Source: Undaria pinnatifida (taxonomy: Eukaryota > Sar > Phaeophyceae > Laminariales > Alariaceae). Taken from it: a stretch of 64,000 nucleotides of DNA. Below, piece after piece: positions 1 through 11,062 of the stretch (position 1 is the stretch's first letter; each line of letters starts with the position of its first letter). Made by a program: the position numbers and the translations under genes. The notes below the pieces were generated by a model. The model made no database searches. It saw only the letters and a program-made list of their open reading frames with translations, and was not told where the DNA came from. The stretch covers positions 533,862-597,861 of the forward strand of contig JABAKD010000024.1 of NCBI GenBank assembly GCA_012845835.1, in the 5' to 3' direction.

Positions 1-585
1 TTCCGCACTACGTACGAAATAAGTGCATATTTGGGCGTCGTATAGGCATCCAAACCCGCTGTGGTTTTCATCTTAGCTCTTCGTCTGCTTCTTGCACTAC
101 GTATGTCATTGGTGCTTATTGAGGTGCCGTATATGTTCTCTACCACTGTGTGGTATACCTGGTATGTGCTCTCGCCCTTTCTCTCGTTTCTGTACTTCGC
201 GCGACGTAGGTGTTTATTGAGGCGTGTTGTTCACCTTGTTTGCGTTATATTGCCCTGCACAAGTCTCCTCTTCTCGGTCGGACATCGAAGTGCTTTCGCG
301 TATGTTTCCACGATTTTTCGTCCAGTAGAAATGGCTCCATAGTTGGCCACATTTTCAGAGTTTCAAGACATCAACGTTTTCTAGTATTTTCGAGTCCGTC
401 ATTTGTTCACGCCCCCCCCCCCTCTAGGCTTCTTGATAGTATCAACCCCCAAACCCATGGTAGTTTCGCTTGATCATCATTAGCCTGAACTTTGCTTGCA
501 CGCTGTGCATGCGCCCCGCTAGCATTTTTAGAGTTGCACGTCATTTGGTCCCCCCATCTCTCCGGCTTATGGTATCAGCCGGCGA

Positions 586-652
586 CATCGTAACCGTTTC
601 GTCTGATTCCTTCTCAGCCATCGTAACCGTTTCGTCTGATTCTTTCTCGGCC
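586..652. repeat. 33 bp direct tandem duplication
   Basis: CATCGTAACCGTTTCGTCTG followed by ATTCCTTCTCAGC occurs twice back to back with one or two differences. Confidence 0.9.
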
Positions 653-726
653 GAGACATCGTCCGCACCATGTGCGTGTTCCTTCGCAGAATTTCTGCGT
701 GTTGACTAGTATTATTAAATATCAGT

Positions 727-950
727 GACGCATGCTACGATAGCGGTAGGTGGCACTTTTCGTCTGAAATGAATTGTTTTCTGAATGACGGGGCTTCTTA
801 ACCTTATAATATTATCGTCGGGGAAAAAAATAATAATAGGCCAGTTTGTTTTGCACGATTCTCGTTGAGAACCGAGGCCATGGGAGTTTTCATCCGGTAG
901 CGGTTGTATTTTTGTTTCTAAATCAGTTTTTGGGAGAGGTCTTGAGCTTC
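727..950 (+). repeat. Dispersed ~220 bp repeat, copy 1
   Basis: Shares, in order, TACGATAG, TTTCGTCTGAAAT, TTTCTGAA...GGGCT.CTTAA, CGATT.TCGTT, CCGGTAGCGGTT and CAGTTTT.GG with 23197-23400. Fragments recur at 38107 (TTTTTTTCTGAATGACGGGG) and, inverted, near 39400. Confidence 0.8.
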
Positions 951-3900
951 AAAACCTAGGAACCTCAGACAACAAACAACAATGGTTGGTGCACCTCTAT
1001 CATACATCAAAACATGTCAAGACCCCGTTTTCGCCGTTTTCACGGTATAAGTTAGAAAAAATGTTGTTACTCTTGGTTTTTCTGTCTTGGGTTTTCTTCC
1101 CCTTGCACATTGTGCCGGATGACAACGTAAATCGTCCCACCTCTGCAGTGTGTGCATGTTCGGAACGTATTGCCTCCCGCCTCTGGCGTGCGTGCATTTT
1201 GGGAACCTATACCTTCCGCTTTCGCGTCCACGCAACGCGGGTGTAAGTTGTTTTCTTGTGAATTCTGGACACGCTTACTCCTTAGTGGTTATCGCTATGC
1301 GCAGCAAACGACCGACCGTAGTAGCCTTCTCCCGTTTGTTTTGGGAAGAAAAATGTTCGTCAACTCCTAGTGCGCGTGTTGGCTTTGGATCCTACTGTCT
1401 CGGTACAATTCTATCCAGTAGGTACCAGTACAGTCAGCGTTATCGCCTCGGTTCCCAAAGTACCCTCTTAAAGTCTGGCTATCGTGGAGGCTCCATCAAC
1501 GTTTTGAAGTAGTAGAATGCCTTTTGTCTTCTTTGCCCCACTCAACATATGGCATTTATTCGTTTTTCGGTGGTCTTCATGATCGCCTTGATCTTGAACT
1601 TGTGCCTAACTTGTTCTACTTTTCTACAGTACGACGAGTGTTCGCCTTTGTGGTTTTGCTTCCGCCTTCTACCGCCACTATGTAGCCTGCTCACGTTTCG
1701 TGCATACCGACTAACGATGGCGTTTCCGAACCATGTCGAGGTTTCCCATCGTCTCGGTTCCACCTCGAACTATGTGCTTGGTGATAACATGGATACTTCC
1801 CGAATTACCTCTCTTCGTCTTTGCCAAGCATGAACTTATTTTTTGTTGTTGTTGGACTTTCCTTGCCCCTTGGCGTACATCCCTTTTGTTGTGGTGAATT
1901 CCTTGCTTCTTGGTGTACGTTTTCCCACGAATAGCTCCGCTGCACTTCAGACCCAGCCACTTGGTATTGCGGTATTCCAGCTATTGCTACCGCGTATGGT
2001 CCCACATTATCGACCTTTGGCTTCACGTTGAGAGCTCTCCTTAGGTCCCACGTTAGCGGTCCCGTGCTGACTCTCCAGCCCATCTGTCGTTTCTCTTTCG
2101 CCCCTACCTCCTGGTTTGGTCGTACCTGCCTTCAAGAGCTCCGTGTTCTCGGGCTCCGTTCTAGCTTTGTAGCCAGCGGATCTATTCCCCTGGACCACTA
2201 CTTCTTACCCTTTCCCTCGGCACCCCTACCCCTACGGTCCAACGACACTGACCCCCGTGTTGGCTTTGCAGCTATCAGGTCTTGTTTCTCCCGACTACTT
2301 TTTCTTGTTTCTTTTCGGCATACCTGCACATAAGGTTTAACGACACCGGCCTTACCCATGGCTTAACAGCCCGTCCTGACTGTGCAGTCCACAGGCCGTA
2401 CCCTCTTGGCCCCCGTTTTTCTCTTGCCTTGTTGGCTTACCTGTCGCATCTGTCCCACGTTTTGACCCCTGTTTGGCTTCGCAGCCCATTTAGTTAGGTC
2501 GTTTCCATGTTGACCCTTTTCGTGTTGTTTTTTTTCGGCGAAATCGCGTTGTGAGGAATGCCTTGGCTACGTACCTAGTGTTCCTCGTTTTCTTAAAGCT
2601 AGCCTTCCAAGGCCCCTTGCTATGGACCCTCCTATTTTCTTTTTTCAGGATGCATTACGTGGCTATGACACGATTTGCCTACTTTCTGTTTTCCCCTGCT
2701 TTTTCTCGGTTACCTTTTTTTTGTTGCTCCACGTTATTAGCGACCCCGTGTTCCCGACGTATCGTGCCTAGCTACGGCTTTGTTCGTGTTGTCTTCCTTG
2801 TTCCCTGCATTCTCTGTGGAGCTAGACACTACCAGCGCTGCTTCGAGCTGAATGAGTATCTTCTCGTTGGCGCCATTTTTGGCTTGCTTTTGTTATGGTA
2901 GAACAGCCTCGCTACGTTTGCTGGCATTGTTCCCGCTATTAGTTAGCCTCTCAAGGTGTCATGATGTCGACTCTCTTTCCGGCTTCCGATAGTACCTTCC
3001 GTCTTCCTGTGTCTACGTTTCAGTTTTGCCCTCGTTTTGAGTATTGCTTTGGCTAGGTGACCTTACCACTTGCTGCTTTCCGTTTTCCTGGTGCTGTACC
3101 CAACGGTACTCCACTGTTGCCCCCCGGTTCAGCTTTCCGGCGTATCACACGCCGCCAGTACCGCCATTTTGGTGTCGCCTGTGACACTGTTTAGGTGTTC
3201 TCTTTCTCTGCGTTTTCGCGATTTGTTTTGGTTGCCTCGGTTTCCCGTTCTACAGTTTGACCAAGGGCCTTATGCTCGCCTCTTAGGTTCCACATTTCGG
3301 CACCTGTGCTTCTGTTACACCTCACCGTGCTGGTTCCATAAGTTTTTCATTTCGACCAATGTTCCCATGTCAGTCTTCCAGGTGGAACATTGCGGACCCT
3401 GACATTGCTTCACGGCACAGTGTTCTTTGTTTTCTCTCGTTTCAGGCATCTTCTTTTCTGCCTTTCGACCAATTGTCCGATGCTTGCGTACTTCTTCGCG
3501 TTTGGTTGTTTCTCTTTCGCCGTCAAACCGATGGCCCCACTCCAGCTTTCCGTGTCCAACGTAGCGGACCCTGACGCTCTTTTAGGCAGTTTTCCTTGCA
3601 TTCTCTCTCGTCTCCCGGCGAATGGCCCTACCGCCCGCCCATTCGACACTACGCTTCAGGCCCTACATTTTTCTGGCCTTCCCCGCGTGACACGAGTTCC
3701 CTTTTCTCTTCTGACATTGTTTCCTCGTCTATGTCTTCCTCGTGGGCTCCCTTCGCATCCTAGCGCTAAGCGGCCTCGCTCTTCGTGCTACTGGTATACC
3801 GTAGGTACATATCCTTTCCCGAGCTCTCATAGGTTGTGAGCTCCATCATAGGGTTGTATACCTTGCAATGAAGCATTTTAGCCTCATTTTTACGAGGTGT

Positions 3901-5436
3901 GGGGGAATCTCTAACCTCATTTTCGTTTGTTTCGAATAGCCGCATCTTCGACCCCCTTTCCAATTCTGGATGTTTCGTTGACATCCTTTGACGGTGCACC
4001 TACGACTATTCAGGGTGGCCTAATGTAGTGGATTGCCCTCCGTAGAAGAATAGTTTATAGATTCGACGTGAAACCATGTCGTGGTTGAGGCGAAACCACG
4101 TGATATTAGATGTCACATTAACGTCAAGGCCATCATAGATGGGCGGTAATGTAGGTGACGATGGTGGGACAACCAGGACGCCCCTCATCTCACTACCCTG
4201 CCCTACTCTGCCTTGTCGTGCTTTGTCTGGCTATTAGAGTTCAATTTAGAGGAAATAATGCACAAGGTCTGAGTCTATCCAGCGAGCCATGATGAGGAGA
4301 GACCAACCAAGAACATCGGAACCCATAAGGAGCACGCTTCCCAACACCGACCAACCACGCATCCATCCCCCACTCGGAGTATCACCAAACAAAGCCGTCT
4401 TAAGTCTATAGTCAGTCCCTAGGGTCTGCTAGTATGGTGCGTTTTCTTTCGTTTCATTCCTTGCTTCCTCTTTTTGTCTTTCCTTTCCTCTTCCTTTCCC
4501 ATCTTTTTTCGATTTCTTTTCTTTTCTGTTCCGATAGGGGTGATATAGAGGTGCACCGCTTTTTTTCTAATGTTCCTCAATTTGGGAGCTTAAGACCTAT
4601 CCCTCCCGAATCCTGATTTGGAGAAAAATAAAACTGCTACGACATCGGATGACAAATCTCATGGCCTAGGTGCACCCAAAGAATCATGCAAAAAAATGAC
4701 GTACTATTTACTTTTTTCCGACGAGTTTGGGTTAAGGAGCCTTGTCATTCAGAAACATTTTTCGCCCAAAAAAGGTATAACTCTATCGCAGCACGTGGCT
4801 AGGGTCTGGTTACGTCTCTTGTGCGTACGAAGTATGCGTAGTGATAGGCATTGCGTGTATTTATTTTATTTTGTTTTTGTGCCCACTTCTACTTTCCAGC
4901 CTCTGGGCAAGCCGTGTGGTCACGGGTGTCGTCCCTTCTCCCCCCCGGTTCTTGCCTGTCAATTTTTATTGCGCAAAGGGTTCAGCAATCCCACTGCTTG
5001 TTGATTTTTTCATCTAGTGTTGCTAACTCACGCTCTCGCGCTTTCCGCAAGTCAATTTGTGCATAAGAAAAAGTCCCTACGAATTTGTACGAGTATGCAC
5101 GCGGCGGGGATCCAACTCACGAAACTGACCTATACCAGGCTCAAGGATAGCCTGATACGCCACCCCGGGGCGACCGGTAATAATGTATTCGTGGTAGGCG
5201 TTTCTGTGTGGCAAGCGGTGTAGTCGGGTTTTTCAGGCGCGAGTAGTGAGACGTATGGATCGGTATGGACCTGGCACATCGCAGGCTGACTCCCGATTTC
5301 GTCTTTTTGTATTTTTCTGGCGGAGGCATGAATTGGGTCAGCTATGACATATTCATGTACCGCGTTTGGTTTTGATTGGATTTTTTTCCGTGGGGTATTC
5401 TTCCACTCCAGAGGGGTCCTGTACACATTAATTAGA

Positions 5437-6330
5437 CAGTCCATGGTGCAGTGGCACGTGCCATGGCAATGTATCAATGTCATCGCACGTGATGGGTCAT
5501 CCATGTTGTTACCATGACATGCCATGATAACGCCCGTGGGTTGCCATGGCACGTCATGGCATGCCATGGAAATGCCATGTGATGTCATGACATATGCCAT
5601 GGACCATGGGCCATGTGAGGCCATGCCAATGGTCATGTGGATTTGCCATGGCAACCAATGGCATGCCATGATTATCCGTGACATATTCCCGGGGAGACGC
5701 GACGGATGCCCCATGGTCCTGTCTCGGTGACTATGCCATGGCTGCCCATGGCCATCCATAGTCACCCATGGCAATGACATGGTCGCCCGTGGCCACCCGT
5801 GGTGATCCGTGGTATGCCACGGTCACCTATGGCACTTCCGTGATCGCCCATGTCCATACCACGAGTAACGATTGACGTGCCATGGTCACCCGTGGGAATG
5901 CCGTGATCACCCATGGGACTGGTATGATCGCCCGTGGCAACCCATGGCGTTGCTATGGTCGTCCATGGTGTTCTATAATCACCCATGAGACCCCGTGGCA
6001 ACCTCTCACAATGCCATGGTCGCCCATGGTCATTTATGGCCATCCTCGGGACTGCCATCATCGCCCGTGGCAACCCATGGCAGCGCCATGGTCGTCCACG
6101 GTCATCCATGGGCATCCGTGGCAATGCCACGGTCAACCATAGCGATACCATATGCACCGGTGGTCGCCCGTGGCCATACCATGGTAACCCATGGGAATGT
6201 CATGGACGTTCGTGGCAACCCATGGTCATCCGTGGCCATCCCATGGTCTGCCATGAGAAACCATGGCATCCCCATGGTTTACCCTATCGTTGCCGTGGTT
6301 GCTCGTGGCATTGCCGTGGATGACCAAGGG
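5437..6330. repeat. CCATGG-type minisatellite array A
   Basis: Dense, irregular repeats of CCATGG, CCGTGG and CCACGG separated by short spacers such as CAATG and TCACC. Open frames through it (His/Pro/Trp/Gly- or Met/Val/Ala-rich) are by-products of the repeat, not genes. Confidence 0.95.
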
Positions 6331-6409
6331 GTGCTATCAAACCGACAAGTACTAAAAGGCTTGTTATAACTTGCCGGGAAGGCAGCACAGTGGTCACACC
6401 TTTTAACAG

Positions 6410-6793
6410 AGTTTTCTGAAAAATGGGAACGGAGCCTAAAATAAGAACGGACGTTTTTTTTTAGAAAGCAAACCAATTATGTACAACTCAAAAAAAAAAA
6501 ATGACAGTCCTGTGGGGCTGTACAGCAGCCTTCGAATGAGCTGTCGCTCAGGCTGGAAGTCCTCGGCATCGTCTCGGTAGCCAGCATCTAGAGAAATCAC
6601 CATAGAGCCAGCGTATATCGCTTTTTGCGCCCACCTGAAGGCATGAGATGGAGCATGACCGTTCTGACGAGTTCCTCTCACAGGGCTGGTCAAGGGGTTT
6701 CGCAGGATCATTTCGGTTCTCTGATACACCACATGGTTCTGGAGATAACGCTTGGTTCTCATTTTAGGCTCCGTTCCCATTTTTCAGAAAACT
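6410..6793. mobile_element. 384 bp foldback / MITE-like element
   Basis: Arms of about 40 bp, AGTTTTCTGAAAAATGGGAA followed by CGGAGCCTAAAATAAGAAC at 6410-6449 and its near-perfect reverse complement at 6754-6793, enclose about 300 bp. No target-site duplication was recognised. Confidence 0.65.
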
Positions 6794-7199
6794 ATGTTTT
6801 TTCCGGGTTACCCAATCTGTTATCACTGGGCGTACTGACCGTCCGGTTCCACTTGCAAGAGGCTGGATGTCATGACCATGAAGATACTAAACGAGATACC
6901 ACGAGAGGTCCGTCCTACTTGTCATTGCGGCAGACCGCCTTCCCTCCGTCTCAGAAAACATAACACGAAATCGCGTCCGGGAGGAAGACTCCACCTCTAT
7001 AATACACTGATAGACGTGTAAATGGAAAAACCAAGGCAATTAAAAAAAATGAAAGGCAAAAGTGTCCATTACGAGACGAACGCTGGAGGCTACGGCCGCA
7101 AATCGACGACGAGCGTCAATGTTTGGTTTCCTCAATTTGGTTACGCCCTACACTCGTTCGGCGGACAACTGGCACCTTGCTTATCGCTACCAAATAACC

Positions 7200-7229
7200 A
7201 ACCCTAACCCTAACCCTAACCCTCACCCT
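7200..7229 (+). repeat. Interstitial telomeric repeat, CCCTAA orientation
   Basis: Reads AACCCTAACCCTAACCCTAA followed by CCCTCACCCTT: about four units of CCCTAA, then a (TTGCTG/TCGCTG)n tract to 7266. Confidence 0.92.
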
Positions 7230-10200
7230 TGATTGTTGTTGCTGTTGCTGTCGCTGTCGCTGTCGGTATCTCTACTTTTCTCCCCGGCGTCGTATGGACT
7301 CATTGAAAACAAAAAGAAACACTTACGTACCAATCCACGAAACGCATGGAACCTACAAAGTCGTGTCGTTTTGGTGGCGGGGGCCGTTGATCCGCACTTG
7401 TGGAAACCATCAAGCCCGGTGCAGTATGCTTCAGTGGCGACGTGTTGCTTCCTCTTTGGTGGCCCAGTCTACACTAGCCCCGCCCACACTACAAAGGTTG
7501 AATAGCTCTGCAGAACCGGTCACTATCGTACAAGATGGATCACAATATAAAAGGCGGAGGTGTTTGTATATCGGGGTACAGGGTACAGGGCCCCATGGTA
7601 GCAAAGTCCAATCGTCCCTAGTTCACACACATTGTTGTAAATTTGCACCAGTCCCGCTTAAAAACACTCCGGCCATAGTCTCCACATGCGACGAACATAC
7701 GAAAACGAACAACTCATCACCGTCTGATTTTTGAAGTGTTCCACCCAGGTGTGGTGCTCGCGTTGATGGCGGCCGTCTTAGACGGTCGTCCCGGACGCTG
7801 GCAGGCCAAGTGCAACTTGTCACAGGCGGTAGTGGTATTTTTGAAATGACCTGCAGTTGCCTTCGGGTTGCGGTGTACTCTCTCTCTCTCCCACAGCACA
7901 CCGCTCTTCGAAACCTTTCAGTTCCAGGAATTCGATGGTCGCTGTCAACGTACATACGCTACATGGACACGTCGAAGAAAGCAGTCATTTTAGGTAAGGC
8001 CTGTTTGGATGAGAAAACGTACTCCAGCAGGTTGTTTAAACGACATCGCCCGTACCTTAATCTGCAGACCCAACATGCAACACAAAAGCCATCTAAGCCT
8101 TATTGTAAACTTTACGGAACCACTCGTGTCTGAGACTCATGGGAACAAAACGAGAAAACCAAACGCTCGCCATTACGGCCTTAAACATACCCAGGGGTTA
8201 TTCAAACACTCCATGTCTGCCCAATGCATGTTCGGCCATTTATTGCTACGAGGACGCACAGTTGTACGCCTCAGGTATCGGAAGACTAAAGTTGTTAACG
8301 GGGGCGGCCAACCCGTGGTCGAAGGTGTCGGCAGGTGACAGACCCAACGGGTGCCGATGAACCATGTTTGTTGTTCTGCTGGGCGGCGACGGCTCCCATG
8401 GACGCAGGCCGCAGTCCTTCCGTTGATCGTCCGTCATAGGTAACCCTGGGGCCAGTTTTGTCGAAGCAGTTTGTGTCACCTGCTACGCGACGGGGCGGCA
8501 TGACATCACACAGGCCATCATGGCCACGACCGCAGTCCTGGTCTCCTCGGCCACTATATCGGCCATGCGGATCTTTGTACCTATTCACAATCGACGTCAA
8601 AATCGGAACGTAGACCGGCCCGTCTCACTCCACCTACGTCACCCAACCCCAACTCATCCACGCCGCCATTTCCGTCGTCGTTGCGCGCCGCGCCGGCTCT
8701 GCTATAACGTGTGTTTGTCTCTTCGTTAGCGGCACGCCGTCATCGTCCAGACGCCGTTCATCTGCTACCTTAGGAGCATGTTCTCCGTGCAGCACACGTA
8801 CGGTTACCTTCTCTCGAGCTTCAACTGCGGGATAACCGCAGGACTAGGTCCGTTGTGGGAGGCAAAGGGGGACCAGGAGGTATCGGTATCATTGAACGAC
8901 ACGTGGCCGCACGTCGCGAGCCATCCGGCCATTCTGCTTTAATACCGTACCTGTAAGCGATGGAGGAAACTCATTGCGCTCCCGGGGCCACAATGGGCAG
9001 GGACCCTCGATTACCTTGATCGGTGAGTGTAACCGTAACATTGTTGAGGATGTGTTTCTGAAAACAACAGGGCTCGCGCCGTGGTTGAAGTATACAAGTT
9101 TTCGTCCACCTTGGGCGTCCAGCGTTGAGTACAGACTCGTGCCGTCCCCTTTACGTACCCATACCTTCGCCGGTGTTCATGCTCACAAGGGTAAAACCAG
9201 TACTGATGCCGCGTGGCAAGCCAAGGTGGTGCGTACCGAAGTGCACGATCTGGCCGCCTTTGGTTAATATGATGGGTAAAACAAACCTATTCGATAGGCC
9301 TAGAGGATTCACGCGTTTGTGAACAAACGCTTATTTTTCGTGCGCACGATTCGATTCGCCCTAACTCTTGGCGCATGGATTAAGCAAAAAAAGTATCTTG
9401 CGGTAATCGAGTCAGTTCCCAAGGTCGTGTTTCCAGAACATTGCAGACCCTGTGCATATCCTTGACTTATTATGTTCGAGACACTGACTGAATGCACACA
9501 TATGCGCCATGTACCCTACTCCTGCAGCGTGTTGTCTTATTAATAGTGCCACCAACTATGCATATCGGCGATACTGCTACGTTGCGTACACGCAGCACGC
9601 AGGGTTTCGGCCAAATACGATTTTTGTTGTTACCACCGCAGCACTCACCAACGCCGAGAAAGCGTATTGGTCGCCCTCTCGTGCCTGCTTTGTCAGCAGT
9701 TCCACATGAAGCGCGTAGGTAGGACGTGCATCTGTAGACATTGGCGTGCAGTGCTCCTACAACTGTCGTGTGTTAGGTTTGTTCATTGGAATAAGGAAAT
9801 ACTCGTACCCGTGATAAACCCCACCGGCGACGAAATCAGGCTCATTTTTGTAACTAACGTACTCGCACGGGTGACCCTAACTGTTTTTTTTTTCCAACCC
9901 ATGACACAAAAGGCTAATGTAGTCGATTGCATCGGGCATACGACAGAAAAAGGGGTCATATAAAGTTGACGTGCAGTAGTAGACGATGTGCGTAGGCACG
10001 GCGGATTAGGGTGCACGGTTCCACATGTCTTTGTTCATCATTCCTGCTGGTACCATCGACAAGCAGGCGTACAGGGCTGCAAGACCGACAAAACTGTGGC
10101 CATCAGCACGAGTGACATTAGCTTGTACTGTAGACTGTCATTAATAATATGGTTGGTTCGGTTTTTGTTGCCTACACTTGTGCAGTGTCGTTGTCATCAC

Positions 10201-11017
10201 GTAGTACCTAAATATTACGAAAGATCAGCTGTCATGCGCAGGTCGCATGAGGAAGATAAGATGTTAAGTCGACGCCCGTTCGCACTAAAGCGTTAGGACC
10301 AGGCGTTGGCCTGGTGCACGAAATATTCCCGCGGCGGACCCCTTCTGAATGTCGATGTCTAACGTTAGGCCAAATTTAGCGTTAGCACCAACGCAGAGAC
10401 CAAGTGAAACACCCCTGGGATAGTGTCTGGTGCGTTCGGTACAATGTGTTTACTACTGTAGTATGCTGTGGATCGCAACGCATTTCCGTCACTAGCTGCT
10501 CTTCGGCGCTGCTTGCCGCCTCCGAATCCTCCGATCGTGGCGAACAAAAATAACCGTAAGATCTAACTCGCCCGCATCATGAAACCCATGGGTCAGCGTT
10601 TGTACGCCTCGTTGTTGCCATCGTTCACTGTGATGCAGCCCAAATACAAGCAGTGGTATGTGTTTGTTTTTGGCATTAATCCTGGGGTCCACATACGGAA
10701 ACGTTTGAAGTGCTGAAGTTTTGAAGTGGCCAAGACCAATGCTACGGTACGGGTTTACTATATCTTGGGGGCCGTTTCCTACGGTGGCTCGGGGTCACTG
10801 TCGCGAGTGACCCCCCTGTTCTTTGCGGTCATAGGCATTCGTTCCTACTGTTTTCATTTTGCGATATGAATCCCAAATAGGGTGGTTAGCGTCGTGACAT
10901 GCTGCGGCAAACAAATCGCCGAACGAGAGTCCATCAGTGAGGTACAGAGTCTCTCGTGCGAGTGGCTCGAACCCGATAGTTCAAATCGGGATACCCCCCT
11001 ACCGTCGCCTTAGGCTC
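7230..11017. other. 3.8 kb segment between oppositely oriented telomeric repeats
   Basis: No gene recognised; open frames are short and of mixed composition. A 54-codon frame at 8778-8942 (+) starting MFSVQHTYGYLLSSFNCGIT is the most protein-like but matches nothing I know. A 9 bp-stem hairpin (GGGGTCACT, loop GTCGCG, AGTGACCCC) lies at 10791-10814. Confidence 0.5.
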
Positions 11018-11062
11018 TTAGGGTTAGGGTTAGGGTTAGAGTTAGGCCCTTAGGGTTACGGT
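11018..11062 (+). repeat. Interstitial telomeric repeat, TTAGGG orientation
   Basis: Three perfect TTAGGG units followed by degenerate ones (TTAGAG, TTAGGCCC, TTAGGG, TTACGG). It is opposite in strand to the repeat at 7200. Confidence 0.92.

Larger units (their letters stand above)
1..5436. other. Pyrimidine-biased region with no recognised gene
   Basis: The + strand is visibly T/C-rich for most of this stretch. Phe/Ser/Leu-rich open frames reflect that bias. Recurrent loose words (ACGACACTGACC, GCGGACCCTGAC, TTTCGACCAAT, TTGGCTTTGCAGC) suggest a very old tandem or transposon-derived repeat. No domain was recognised on either strand. Confidence 0.45.

Noticed and set aside
8729-8942. Small plus-strand frame resembling a membrane protein fragment
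   Set aside because: Only 54 codons from its ATG, with no recognisable motif and no flanking splice-compatible exons; noted in the region entry only.
10960-11000. Possible tRNA T-arm (CCCGATAGTTCAAATCGGG)
   Set aside because: No acceptor stem, anticodon arm or D-arm can be arranged around it.
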